Shown in pieces: positions 1 through 9,742 of a stretch of DNA of 52,597 nucleotides. Position 1 is the stretch's first letter. Each line of letters opens with the position of its first letter. Origin of the DNA: Anaerolineales bacterium (GTDB lineage: Bacteria > Chloroflexota > Anaerolineae > Anaerolineales > E44-bin32); the NCBI GenBank assembly GCA_037382465.1, contig JARRPX010000006.1, positions 1 through 52,597 of the forward strand. The letters run 5' to 3'. Under the pieces are notes generated by a model. The model saw only the letters and a list, made by a program, of their open reading frames with translations, had not been told where the DNA came from and did not search any database. Position numbers and translations under genes: made by a program.

Positions 1-135
1 GTTTTATGATGGCTAAAGACTTCAAGTATGCTTGCCGCAATTAACGCGAGAGGCAGCGAGCTGCTAACAAGCCGCGGCGCTGAATCTTGTCCGAACACAA
101 TGGTCTCTTTCTAGAAGGCGCTTCCTTGCACGATG

Positions 136-165
136 TTCTGATCTCAGGTAGACTCTCACTATATT
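136..165 (+). promoter_or_regulatory. weak promoter candidate upstream of recA
   Basis: A TATATT box (160-165) follows a poor TTCTGA box (136-141) at 18 nt. The GAAG-GCG-CTTC inverted repeat at about 115-125 lies upstream. I do not see a clear LexA/SOS box of the GAAC-N4-GTTC kind, so SOS control of recA cannot be claimed from this sequence. Confidence 0.25.
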
Positions 166-189
166 TTTTGAAATGAGGTTCAGGTAACC

Positions 190-1206
190 ATGGCCGGTGA
201 GCGGGAAGATGCGCTGGAAGCGGCCGTATCGGACATAACCAAGCGCTTTGGTGACGGGGCGGTTATGCGCTTGGGTGAAGCCGCACATATGACGGTCGAA
301 AGTATTCCGACAGGGTCTTTGGCTCTGGATTTAGCGCTTGGTGTTGGTGGCGTGCCGCGCGGCCGCGTGACCGAAATCTTCGGCCCCGAATCCTCCGGAA
401 AGACCACCCTTTGTCAACACATCGTAGCCGAAGCGCAGCACCGCGGGGGTGTTTGTGCCTTCGTGGACATGGAACATGCGCTCGACCCGGCGTATGCCGC
501 ACGCTGTGGCGTCGATGTGGACAATCTGTACATATCCCAACCGGATATGGGCGAGCAGGCGTTGGAGATCACGGAGCGGCTGGTGCGCAGCGGCGCAGTC
601 GATGTCATCGTGGTGGACAGCGTGGCCGCACTCGTCCCGCAAGCGGAAATCGAAGGCGACATGGGGGATCCACACATGGGAATGCAGGCGCGGTTGATGA
701 GCCAGGCGCTGCGCAAACTCAGCGGAGCGATCAAACAGACGAACACCGTGGTGATCTTCACCAATCAGTTGCGGCAGAAAATCGGTGTCTATTTCGGCAA
801 CCCCGAGACCACGACGGGCGGCAGGGCGCTGAAGTTTTACGCTTCGGTGAGGATCGATATCCGGCGCGCAGAAAGCATCAAACAAGGCCAGGATATCGTG
901 GGCAATCGGGTTCGCGCCCGGGTCGTGAAAAACAAGGTCGCACCGCCCTTCAAGGTGGCGGAATTTGATATTATGTATGATGAAGGCATCTCGAAAGCCG
1001 GGGGAATTTTGGACCTGGCAGCGGAGATGGAAATCATCGAAAAACGCGGATCGTACTACTCGTATGGCGATCAGCGTTTGGGACAGGGAAGAGAGAACGC
1101 AAAGCTGTTTATCAAGGAGAATGCTGAATTGGCACAGGAGCTTGAATCCAAGATCCGCACGGATGCGGGCCTGGATTCCACCGGCGCAGATTTTGACCGG
1201 GAATAA
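190..1206 (+). CDS. recA: recombinase RecA
   Basis: Recombinase that coats single-stranded DNA and drives homologous pairing and the SOS co-protease reaction. At 338 residues it has the usual length. The Walker A motif GPESSGKT is at residues 65-72, the Walker B stretch [12 protein letters not shown] follows, and the L1/L2 DNA-binding loops ([25 protein letters not shown]...[13 protein letters not shown]) are intact. The C-terminal tail is acidic, as usual. ATG 190 is the first start of the conserved N-terminal helix, with a GAGG about 12 nt upstream. It is followed by recX after a 323-nt leader, the common recA-recX order. Identification is certain. Confidence 0.98.
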   Translation: MAGEREDALEAAVSDITKRFGDGAVMRLGEAAHMTVESIPTGSLALDLALGVGGVPRGRVTEIFGPESSGKTTLCQHIVAEAQHRGGVCAFVDMEHALDPAYAARCGVDVDNLYISQPDMGEQALEITERLVRSGAVDVIVVDSVAALVPQAEIEGDMGDPHMGMQARLMSQALRKLSGAIKQTNTVVIFTNQLRQKIGVYFGNPETTTGGRALKFYASVRIDIRRAESIKQGQDIVGNRVRARVVKNKVAPPFKVAEFDIMYDEGISKAGGILDLAAEMEIIEKRGSYYSYGDQRLGQGRENAKLFIKENAELAQELESKIRTDAGLDSTGADFDRE

Positions 1207-1276
1207 GACGAACTGTGCGCGTGATCATTTATAATGAGGCTGCGCCAAACTGCACGACCTGGATGTGCGCGCGGCA

Positions 1277-1305
1277 TTGACAATGATAATGATCTCAAAT
1301 ATGAG
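1277..1305 (+). promoter_or_regulatory. putative promoter with palindrome, upstream of recX
   Basis: A perfect TTGACA (1277-1282) stands 17 nt before TATGAG (1300-1305). The spacer carries GATAATGAT, which resembles a Fur half-site, and the inverted repeat TCTCA-AATA-TGAGA spans 1292-1305. It could drive recX with a long leader of about 215 nt. No Fur-regulated gene is nearby, so a Fur function is only a resemblance. Confidence 0.35.
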
Positions 1306-1405
1306 ACTTGACACCGCAGGGATGTTTTTAAGTTCGCTTGTTATGAGGCGAAAGGGATTAGCCAAATTTCGTGGGGATTTGATCCTTTAACGTTCGCTGT
1401 TGCTT

Positions 1406-1427
1406 AAGGTTTTTGAACCTTTTCTTT
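1406..1427 (+). terminator. possible intrinsic terminator after recA
   Basis: AAGGTT (1406-1411), a TTTG loop and AACCTT (1416-1421) form a short stem, followed by TTCTTT. The stem is weak (2 G-C pairs), but position and U-rich tail fit partial termination between recA and recX. Confidence 0.35.
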
Positions 1428-1474
1428 AGGCGGCGTCGAATCTACATCTTGAGATCGCTATGATTTGTCATTGG

Positions 1475-1500
1475 CCGTGATCCGGGTCCATGGATCACGG
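1475..1500 (+). other. hairpin in the recX leader
   Basis: CCGTGATCC (1475-1483) pairs perfectly with GGATCACGG (1492-1500) around an 8-nt loop. The tail TTTGTGTTGT is only partly U-rich. It sits 30 nt before the recX start, so it is either a second terminator/attenuator or an mRNA-stabilising stem. The rest of the 1207-1529 gap shows no convincing ORF. Confidence 0.4.
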
Positions 1501-1529
1501 TTTGTGTTGTCTATGTGGAGTGAATCTTA

Positions 1530-2192
1530 GTGGGTGTAATTACCGCCTTGAAAGATCAGACCAAGAATCGCCAGCGGGTCAACGTCTATATCGATGGCAG
1601 CTACAGTTTCGCCATCGACAAGGTGTTGGCAAACAATCTGGCGGTCGGGAATGCGTTATCGCACGACGAGATCGAGGCGATAAAGAAAGAGGACGTTGAA
1701 GAACGACTGTTCCGCCGCGCACAACGTTTGATCGGTCGCAGGCCGCGCGCAGAGCGTGAGCTGCGCCAGCGTTTCGAAAGAGACGAGATTCCCCAAGACG
1801 TGCAGGACGCAGTCGTGCAAAGGCTGAAAGATCGTGGTTTGATTGATGACCATGCTTTCGTCGAAGCTTGGATCGAGAACCGCCAGGTTTTTCGTCCGCG
1901 AAGTGCGCTGGCGCTTCGCACGGAACTGCGCCGGAAGGGTGTTTCGAACGAGATCATCGAACAACATCTGGCGGATTTCGACGAGGAACGAGCGGCGGTT
2001 GCGGCAGCACGCAAAGGCGCTCGCCGCTATCGATCCATGGACCGGGAGACGTTTCGGAAACGTCTCAGTCGATACCTGCTTCGGCGCGGTTTTGGACATT
2101 CAATCGTCTCCCCGGTTGTCGCACGAATTTGGCGTGAGACAGCCGAAAATGGACCCGAAAGTGAGGAAACAAAGTGGATACAACGTGGGTAA
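1530..2192 (+). CDS. recX: regulatory protein RecX
   Basis: Modulator that binds RecA filaments and blocks filament extension. The 220-residue protein has an N-terminal extension (ITALKDQTKNRQRVNVYIDG) seen in many RecX proteins, followed by three-helix repeats; the typical signatures RRPRAERELRQRF, LKDRGLIDDHAFVEAWIENR and FRPRSALALRTELRRKGV are visible. The start is GTG 1530; no better ATG precedes the conserved region. It overlaps rny by 19 nt, suggesting one transcript and translational coupling. Confidence 0.93.
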   Translation: MGVITALKDQTKNRQRVNVYIDGSYSFAIDKVLANNLAVGNALSHDEIEAIKKEDVEERLFRRAQRLIGRRPRAERELRQRFERDEIPQDVQDAVVQRLKDRGLIDDHAFVEAWIENRQVFRPRSALALRTELRRKGVSNEIIEQHLADFDEERAAVAAARKGARRYRSMDRETFRKRLSRYLLRRGFGHSIVSPVVARIWRETAENGPESEETKWIQRG

Positions 2193-3700
2193 TTGGAGTC
2201 GTCGTCGCGTTGGCGGCGGGCGTACTCGTAGGATACATCTTGCGCCACATGCAGTTGGAAAGGAACGTAAGAGGTCGTCAGGCGGAAGCGCAGCGCATAC
2301 TGGAAAATGCGCGCGGTGATGCGAAGGATATCGAGCTGGCCGCGAAAGATCTGGCCCTGGAAATCCGCAACGCAGCCGAAGAAGAGGCGAAACAACGGCG
2401 CTCCGAGTTATCGAAGGAGGAAACGCGTCTCACCCGACGGCGCGCAAGCCTCGATCGCCGCTTCGAACAAATCGACAAGCGAGAACAGGTGCTGAACAAA
2501 CGCCAGAGTTCGATCGACCGCCGTGCCAATGAACTTGAAAAGAAATACGCCGAAACCCTCGCAGAACTGGAGCGCGTGTCCCAGATGACCCAGGATGAAG
2601 CCAAAGCTCAACTCCTGGAGGAAGTGGAGCGGGAGGCGCGCATCGATATGGTACGCATCATTCGCCAGATCGAGGAAGAAGCGCAGGTCGAAGGGGATCG
2701 CCGCGCACGGGAACTGATCGCCGACGCCATCCAACGTGTTGCTTCCGACCACGTGGCGGAAATCACGGTCTCTGTGGTGCCCTTGCCTTCGGACGATATG
2801 AAGGGTCGGATCATCGGGCGCAATGGGCGCAATATTCGTGCATTTGAACAAGCGGCCGGCGTGGATGTCGTCGTGGACGACACACCCGAGGCCGTCACGA
2901 TTTCGTGTTTCGACTCGGTTCGCCGGGAAGTCGCCCGGCGCGCGATGGAAAAATTGGTGCTCGATGGGCGCATCCATCCCGCGCACATCGAGAAAGTCGT
3001 CAGCCAGGTTCGCGAAGAAGTGGATCGAGCCATCGTCGAAGCCGGTGAAGAAGCGAGTTTCGATGCCGGCGTGCCCGGTCTGCATCCGGAAGTGATCAAG
3101 AAGTTGGGGCGCTTGAAATTCCGCACCTCGTACGGACAGAACCAACTGGCGCACGCCGTCGAGACCGCACAACTGGCCGGAATCATCGCCGCAGAACTCG
3201 GCGCCAACGTCGACATCGCAAAAGCCGGCGGTTTGCTTCACGATCTGGGTAAATCGATGGATCACGAAGTGGAAGGCACCCACGCCGCGCTCGGCGCAGA
3301 ATTTTGCCGCCGGCATAACGTGCCCGAACAGGTCGTCAACATCATCGCTTCCCATCACCACGAGATCGAACAGGATTCGGTCGAGGCCGTGATCGTCGAA
3401 TCGGCGGATGCCATCAGCGGCGCAAGGCCCGGTGCACGCCGGGAAAGCCTGGAGCAGTACATCAAACGCATTCGAGCACTGGAGGAAGTGGCCAGTTCCT
3501 TCGAAGGCGTCGAGCAGAGCTACGCGCTGCAAGCAGGACGCGAGATCCGCGTGATCGTGATCCCCGAGGATATCGACGATCTCGAAGCGACGCGGCTCGC
3601 CCGATCTGTGGCGAAAAAGATCGAGGAGGGGATGCAGTACCCCGGTCAAATCAAGGTTACCGTGATTCGGGAGACGCGTGCCGTCGATTACGCAAAATAA
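2174..3700 (+). CDS. rny: ribonuclease Y
   Basis: Membrane-anchored endoribonuclease that starts mRNA decay. The 508 residues show one N-terminal membrane segment (about residues 5-22), a long charged coiled coil (about 25-190), a KH domain (about 200-265; GRIIGRNGRNIRAFE is the GXXG loop), and an HD domain whose metal-binding HD pair is at residues 356-357 (GLLHDLGKSMDHE). The C-terminal region YALQAGREIRVIV is typical. The start is GTG 2174 inside the recX 3' end. Length and layout match the family. Confidence 0.97.
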   Translation: MDTTWVIGVVVALAAGVLVGYILRHMQLERNVRGRQAEAQRILENARGDAKDIELAAKDLALEIRNAAEEEAKQRRSELSKEETRLTRRRASLDRRFEQIDKREQVLNKRQSSIDRRANELEKKYAETLAELERVSQMTQDEAKAQLLEEVEREARIDMVRIIRQIEEEAQVEGDRRARELIADAIQRVASDHVAEITVSVVPLPSDDMKGRIIGRNGRNIRAFEQAAGVDVVVDDTPEAVTISCFDSVRREVARRAMEKLVLDGRIHPAHIEKVVSQVREEVDRAIVEAGEEASFDAGVPGLHPEVIKKLGRLKFRTSYGQNQLAHAVETAQLAGIIAAELGANVDIAKAGGLLHDLGKSMDHEVEGTHAALGAEFCRRHNVPEQVVNIIASHHHEIEQDSVEAVIVESADAISGARPGARRESLEQYIKRIRALEEVASSFEGVEQSYALQAGREIRVIVIPEDIDDLEATRLARSVAKKIEEGMQYPGQIKVTVIRETRAVDYAK

Positions 3701-3739
3701 ATCCAATTTTGATCGACAGCATTGAGAACCGCAATGATC

Positions 3740-3779
3740 CAGGGCGGCCAGGGATGTGATAAATCACCCGGCCGCCCTG
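3740..3779. terminator. bidirectional hairpin between convergent genes
   Basis: CAGGGCGGCC (3740-3749) pairs with GGCCGCCCTG (3770-3779), and the interior GTGAT-AA-ATCAC continues the stem, giving a very stable hairpin. It lies between rny (plus) and the minus-strand gene ending at 3812. There is no clear U-tract on either side, so factor-independent termination is probable but not proven. Confidence 0.5.
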
Positions 3780-3811
3780 AATGTTGATGGCCGCAATCGG
3801 CGGCAGCAATT

Positions 3812-4399
3812 TCACACCCCGTCGTTCAGCACGGGCACGCCGTATAGAAACCAATACTGTTCTTGCGGGTAGCAGGAGCGCAAACGCGCATCCCAGATGA
3901 ATTCCCCCACTTTGAAAATGGAACGCAGTGCGGCATCGACCGGGCGAACGGCCTCTATGCTTTGTTCGGCTTCGGGCTCAGACTCGGCCCATCCCGTGAT
4001 TCGTTCGAAGATGACGCGCTGTTGAACCTCATGGGTGTAGTTATCTGCACGATCTGCGTGTTCAACCAGGTCGTGGACGTAAGCTTTCCATAAATTGAGG
4101 CGGCTGTGCATTTCGCGTGCGGCTTTACGCCCCAGGGCCGCCGACCATTTTTGAAAGATGCTTTCTGCCTGAAGGTTCAGCTTGCGGGATTCGGCTTGTT
4201 GGGCGGGTGTCATGTCTTCGCTTTGGACCTCGAGTTCATCGAGCGTGAGGGCCAATCGTCCCGGCGTGAGTCGTGGGGGGTAAGGGAGTCTTAGAGAGGA
4301 AGAATCAACTGGCCAATACAATTCGTCCGAGAGCAGGTACGCTTCGAATTCTCCGAGCATGATCCGGACGAAGGCGAGATTGGTCTCGGCGGCATGCAT
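3812..4399 (-). CDS. unrecognised protein downstream of a receiver gene
   Basis: A 195-residue soluble, mainly helical protein that I cannot assign to a family. There is no signal peptide or membrane segment; it is rich in Glu, Arg, Leu and Trp, with a segment QSEDMTPAQQAESRKLNLQA and a C-terminal LRSCYPQEQYWFLYGVP. ATG 4399 is preferred because it lies 4 nt after the upstream receiver stop codon, whereas longer readings would run into that gene. The tight spacing suggests co-transcription and perhaps a functional link with the receiver, for example as its output partner; this is inference only. Confidence 0.7.
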   Translation of the reverse strand: MHAAETNLAFVRIMLGEFEAYLLSDELYWPVDSSSLRLPYPPRLTPGRLALTLDELEVQSEDMTPAQQAESRKLNLQAESIFQKWSAALGRKAAREMHSRLNLWKAYVHDLVEHADRADNYTHEVQQRVIFERITGWAESEPEAEQSIEAVRPVDAALRSIFKVGEFIWDARLRSCYPQEQYWFLYGVPVLNDGV

Positions 4400-4403
4400 G
4401 CGA

Positions 4404-4775
4404 TCACACTTCCGGCTTGATGATGTCCTGGATGATATCCAGCAGTTGACCCCGGGTGACGGGCTTGATGATGTAGTTGCGAGCACCGAGGCGGAAACCA
4501 GTCTCCTGATCCTCCGGGCGGTTACGTGCAGTGAAGATCACGACCGGGGGATAGGGTTTGGAATCATTGTTGAGGCGCTGCATAACGTCGAAACCGGAGA
4601 CGTCGGGCATCATCACGTCCAACAAGATCAGGTCGAATGAACCTTTGCGGATGAGATCATAACCTGCGTCGCCATCGGAGGCCAATTCAACGTGGTGACC
4701 TGCCGTCTTCAACGTCAGTTCGACGAGCTTCAACGTGTCTGGATCGTCATCGACGACCAGGATACGAGCTGCCAT
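4404..4775 (-). CDS. single-domain response regulator (CheY-like)
   Basis: A receiver domain without an output domain, about 123 residues. The acidic pocket DDDP, the phospho-acceptor Asp in LILLDVMMPD (residue 53 from this start), the Thr in VIFTARN and the Lys in YIIKPV are all present, so it should accept phosphate. Two ATGs are possible: 4781 directly touches AGGAA, while 4775 gives a normal Shine-Dalgarno distance and is chosen. No kinase is adjacent. It is followed after 4 nt by the unknown gene at 3812. Confidence 0.9.
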   Translation of the reverse strand: MAARILVVDDDPDTLKLVELTLKTAGHHVELASDGDAGYDLIRKGSFDLILLDVMMPDVSGFDVMQRLNNDSKPYPPVVIFTARNRPEDQETGFRLGARNYIIKPVTRGQLLDIIQDIIKPEV

Positions 4776-4805
4776 GGCCATTTCCTGTTTGAACGGTTAT
4801 CGGAT

Positions 4806-4833
4806 TGTATATTGGTTCTTGCTCCCATGCCAA
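4806..4833 (-). promoter_or_regulatory. promoter of the receiver gene
   Basis: On the minus strand TTGGCA (4828-4833) lies 16 nt before TATACA (4806-4811), giving a leader of about 25-30 nt to the receiver start. Confidence 0.5.
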
Positions 4834-4887
4834 ACGAAGTCGATGACATTTATCGGATACACCGAAAAGTGTATCGGTGACTTCGTT
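4833..4887 (-). terminator. large hairpin downstream of the dehydrogenase operon
   Basis: AACGAAGTC (4833-4841) pairs with GACTTCGTT (4879-4887); inside, GATACAC and GTGTATC form a second stem. It lies 50 nt after the E2 stop codon and just upstream of the receiver promoter, so it probably ends the E1-E2 transcript. On the minus strand the run after the stem is short (TT, then TGG). Confidence 0.45.
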
Positions 4888-4939
4888 GCCGGTCTGGGTT
4901 TTCTGAATCTATATTCCTATGTTCCTATGAACGCAGGAA

Positions 4940-6165
<1,226 letters not shown>

Positions 6166-6166
<1 letters not shown>

Positions 6167-7137
6167 CACAACACCTCTTTCACAGCGTCCACGATGTCAA
6201 CCACCTGAGGCAGGGCCATCTGTTCCAATTCGCGGTTGTAGGGCAAGGGCACTTCTTTTTGCGCGATGCGCTTGATCGGTGCATCGGCGTAATCGAAGGC
6301 TTCGTCGTAGAGCCGCGCGGCCACTTCGGCGCCGACGCCGAATGATTTCCACCCCTCCTCCACAATCACGCAGCGGTTGGTCCGTTTGAACGACTCGACC
6401 GCCGGTCCCATATCGAGAGGTCGCAGCGAGCGCAAATCGACGACTTCCACCTCTACATTGTCCTTTGCGAGTTCTTCTGCAGCTTGCAATGATAATTGCA
6501 AACCCTTGGAGTACGCCACCAGCGTGACGGCGTCGCCTTCGCGCTGGACTTTCGAGACTCCGATGGGTTCGAGATATTCTTCCTCGGGCACCTCGCCGCG
6601 CATCTGGTAGAGTGTTGCGTGCTCGATGAACATAACCGGATCGTCGCTGCGGATAGCGGATTTCAACAGTCCCTTTGCATCCCGCGGCATTCCCGGAGCG
6701 ACGACCTTCAGGCCGGGGAAATGCGCGAAGACGACATCCGGGGTCTGGCTGTGGGTTGCACCAAGCTGGCGTCCGCCGCCGCTGACGGTGCGGATCACGA
6801 TCGGGACGGTGAGCTGCCCGCCGAACATGCTGTGCAGCTTGGCGGCCTGGTTTACGATCTGATCCATGGCGAGAAATGCGAAGTTGATCGTCATCAGCTC
6901 GGCGACCGGACGTAATCCGGCCATCGCGGCGCCGTTCGCGGCGCCGATGATGACTCCTTCGGCGATGGGGGTGTCCCGCACGCGTTCGGCACCAAAATGA
7001 TCGTAAAAACCGCGCGTCACGGCGTACGTGCCCCCCCATACACCCACTTCCTCACCCATGATGAATACGTTCTCGTCGCGTTCCATTTCTTCCCAGAGCG
7101 CCTGTGATATGGCTTCACGCATCGTCATTTCGGCCAT
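6166..7137 (-). CDS. pdhB: 2-oxoacid dehydrogenase E1 component, beta subunit
   Basis: Thiamine-diphosphate-dependent E1, beta half (323 residues). Visible family signatures are FIMGEEVGVWGGTYAVT, RVRDTPIAEGVIIGAANGAAMAG and RTVSGGGRQLGATHSQ; the C-terminal transketolase domain has VVDLRSLRPLD and CVIVEEGWKSFGVG. The start lies 3 nt after the E1alpha stop, with GAGGTG upstream. It pairs with E1alpha as a heterotetramer and feeds the E2 lipoyl arm. Confidence 0.95.
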
Positions 7138-7140
7138 GCT

Positions 7141-8100
7141 TCACACCTCTTCCACGTAAACGTTTTCGAACAGCGCTTCCGGTCCAGGATCTGCGCTCGA
7201 TTCTGCAAATTGCACGGCTTTCTGTATTTCCTCGTTCACTTTATCCTCTTCGGCGTCGAGCGCCTTGTCCGTGGCGATCTTCTTCTTGATCAGATAGCGT
7301 CGATAGACGCCGATAGGGTCGTCCTCCGTCCATTTCTGAACCTCTTCGCTCTCGCGGTAGCGCTCGGGGTCCCCCATGGAGTGACCTCGGAAACGGTAGG
7401 TGACGACCTCCAGAAGAAAAGGTCCGTTCTGGCGAACCTGCTCCAACGCGTCCTGCGCGGCCCGGCGCACTTCGATGATGTCCATGCCGTCCGCGCGAGC
7501 GTTGGGCATGTTGTAGCCTTCTGCTTTCTGGCGGATTTCGCTGACCGCCGAGGCTCGATCGACGGCCGTGCCCATGCCGTATTGGTTGTTTTCACAAACC
7601 CACAGCACCGGCAGCTGCCATACTTTGGAGAGATTCAACGCTTCGTGGAAATACCCGATGTTCGTGGCGCCGTCTCCGAAAAAACAAATCGTGACTGCGT
7701 CCGAACCGCGGTGTTTGTCTGCCAGCGCCATGCCGGCTGCCAAGGGAAGATGCGCGCCGACTATGGCGTGACCGCCCCAGAAGTTCAAGTCGACGTCGGC
7801 GAGATGCATCGATCCGCCTTTACCCTTCGAGCAGCCCGTGACTTTACCGAGCAGTTCGGCCATCACGGTTTTCGCTTCCATTCCGCAGGCGATGGCAATC
7901 CCATGATCCCGGTACGCCGTGATGACACGGTCCTGCGGTTTTCGGACGGAAACAACGCCGCATCCAACGGCTTCCTCCCCGATGTAGAGATGCAAGAATC
8001 CACCGATCTTTCCCTGCTGGTAAAGTTCAGCGGCTTTCTCTTCGAGACGACGCACCGTGACCATCTCGTGGTAGAGCTGCAGATGTTCTTTTTTATCCAT
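7141..8100 (-). CDS. pdhA: 2-oxoacid dehydrogenase E1 component, alpha subunit
   Basis: Alpha half of E1, 319 residues. The TPP-binding motif GDGATNIGYFHEALNLSKVWQLPV is present (GDG at its start, NN later in VCENNQYGMGT), as is the regulatory-loop region TYRFRGHSMGDP. ATG 8100 is chosen over upstream in-frame codons because conserved homology begins at LYHEMVTVRRLEEKAAELY and a GGAG lies 6 nt upstream. First gene of the operon; a moderate promoter TTATCA-N17-TAGTAT lies 40-70 nt upstream. Pyruvate and acetoin dehydrogenases both look like this. Confidence 0.94.
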   Translation of the reverse strand: MDKKEHLQLYHEMVTVRRLEEKAAELYQQGKIGGFLHLYIGEEAVGCGVVSVRKPQDRVITAYRDHGIAIACGMEAKTVMAELLGKVTGCSKGKGGSMHLADVDLNFWGGHAIVGAHLPLAAGMALADKHRGSDAVTICFFGDGATNIGYFHEALNLSKVWQLPVLWVCENNQYGMGTAVDRASAVSEIRQKAEGYNMPNARADGMDIIEVRRAAQDALEQVRQNGPFLLEVVTYRFRGHSMGDPERYRESEEVQKWTEDDPIGVYRRYLIKKKIATDKALDAEEDKVNEEIQKAVQFAESSADPGPEALFENVYVEEV

Positions 8101-8186
8101 GATTACTCCGGGATGCGCGGGCCAAAGAATCTCCTCTGTTCGTTCTATGATACTACAAGGCCGCCGGTATGCTGATAACGAAACTA

Positions 8187-8212
8187 TAAAAGTGCCCCGG
8201 AACGCCGGGGCA
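8187..8212 (-). terminator. intrinsic terminator
   Basis: TGCCCCGG (8193-8200 on the plus strand) and CCGGGGCA (8205-8212) form a perfect 8-bp GC stem with a 4-nt loop; on the minus strand it is followed by CTTTTATAG. It fits the end of the lipoprotein transcript (8285) before the E1alpha promoter region. A TATAAT sequence on the minus strand at 8219-8224 lacks a good -35 box. Confidence 0.7.
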
Positions 8213-8284
8213 AATAAAATTATACCAAGGTGGTCTAATTTTTGCATGTCGTGCAACAGCGGCTGAGCAATGCATGGCACTTGA

Positions 8285-9619
8285 CTACGGGTAGAAGCCA
8301 ACGGCCTGGAGATCGAATTCACTCATCACGATGTCCGTGTTCTGCGGCAGGGTCAGCGGCAGGACGAAGTCCAGCGTTTCAGCGGGTGCCAGCGTGTCGG
8401 CGGCGATTGACCATCCGGCGCTCACCAGTTCGCCTGTGGTCGTTCGCAAGGTCCCAATTACGGTCGGCTGCTTGATGATGCTTTCTGCGGTGTTGATGAT
8501 CGTACCGTGCAGCAGGAGTGAACTTCCGACGGATTGATAACGATCGATTTCGATCGCAAGCGGAACGGGCGTTTCATCGAAGCTGCGGGATAAATCGAGT
8601 TCGATGCGGACCTGGATCTCGACGTCTTCCAGCGGAATTCCCTGGCTTTCCGCGTTTGCGACGAGACCCGGAAGGCGACTTTCCAGGAAGGCTCGATTTT
8701 CATCGGGTTGAATCGGAACGGGAAAGCTTGTGACCGTGCAGGAAAGAAGTTCGCCCGCGTGATATGCGGCGATCAGCAGCCTCACCCAGCGAAAGTAGCC
8801 GGCGTCGTTGTGGATTTCACCGAGCACGAAAGGAAGACCCTGGTCGGTAAATTCGAGGGAGGGCTCACGCGTGAAAGTCAACTCAACCGGTGCGATAGAA
8901 CGAGTGACCGTCGCATCCGCGTAGATTTCACGTTCGCCGGCGCCTGGTGGCGTATCAAACAGAAGCAATACGGGTGAGGCTTCCTCGGGCATCAGGTTCG
9001 CAGGTCCAGCGGCCCACCTGGAGAGGTCGATGATCGCGCCGGAGTCGTCTTCCAACAATATTCCGAAGTCGTGCAGAGTCAGTGGCTCGTCGGAAGGATT
9101 GCTGACCGTTCCCAAGACCGCATACTCTCCGTCTTGCGTCGTGAAGGCTTTGGTTTCCTGGAACGCAACGGAGGCGCGGTCGAAGGAAGCAGTCGTGAAA
9201 TGGAGGAGCTCGACCTCTGCCGAAGCGATTCCATCGGCAGCTTCAAAACGAGCAGCATAAGGTGAATCTTCGCCGGGAGCGAGGTGTCTGAGCAGGGGAG
9301 AGACGTGTTGGCTGCCGAGCATATCCCCGTTGATATCCAGAAGTGAAACCTCCAGCGAGATTTCGCCGAAGTCCTGATCCGAATCGTTGCGAACGCTGCC
9401 CACGACGACGGTTCCCGATTCCCGGTCTTTTAGGATCTGCGGCGTATCGATCAGAATTTGCGGCTCGGGGGTTTGTGATGCGGAAGACGTGGTATCCGCA
9501 TCGCTGTGTGTGGATGTCGTTTCAGTCGGAGAGGCCGTCAGGCTGTCCCAAGGAGCTGTGCCGCAGGATGGCACGAGAAAGATTATTGCAGCCAGGATGA
9601 AGGTTGCGGATCGTTTCAT
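8285..9619 (-). CDS. lipoprotein with FxLYD/Ig-like repeats
   Basis: A 444-residue surface lipoprotein. ATG 9619 begins a clear type II signal peptide (MKRSATFILAAIIFLVPSC, lipobox VPSC), then a Thr/Ser-rich linker and three or more beta-sandwich repeats whose recurring pattern is VVGSVRNDSDQDFGEISLEV, AVLGTVSNPSDEPL, FVLGEIHNDAGYFRWVRLL and LLHGTIINTAESIIKQPTV, as in FxLYD domains. The function is unknown; such domains mediate binding outside the cell. It is last in a minus-strand cluster after the S49 peptidase and the DUF4350-like protein, followed by the terminator at 8187. Confidence 0.75.
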   Translation of the reverse strand: MKRSATFILAAIIFLVPSCGTAPWDSLTASPTETTSTHSDADTTSSASQTPEPQILIDTPQILKDRESGTVVVGSVRNDSDQDFGEISLEVSLLDINGDMLGSQHVSPLLRHLAPGEDSPYAARFEAADGIASAEVELLHFTTASFDRASVAFQETKAFTTQDGEYAVLGTVSNPSDEPLTLHDFGILLEDDSGAIIDLSRWAAGPANLMPEEASPVLLLFDTPPGAGEREIYADATVTRSIAPVELTFTREPSLEFTDQGLPFVLGEIHNDAGYFRWVRLLIAAYHAGELLSCTVTSFPVPIQPDENRAFLESRLPGLVANAESQGIPLEDVEIQVRIELDLSRSFDETPVPLAIEIDRYQSVGSSLLLHGTIINTAESIIKQPTVIGTLRTTTGELVSAGWSIAADTLAPAETLDFVLPLTLPQNTDIVMSEFDLQAVGFYP

Positions 9620-9742
9620 AAAGCAAAGCATACCGCAAACGATGATGCTTGTGGGATAGACTGAGAAAGCATGGAAAGGAACCTGCCGCTGCAATTGATA
9701 CGTGCCGCAGTCCAGCTTAAATTGAACAGGGTGGAAACGTTC

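Noticed and set aside
1283-1305. possible Fur box upstream of recX
   Set aside because: Only a half-site resemblance; no iron genes nearby, so it is listed only as part of a promoter.
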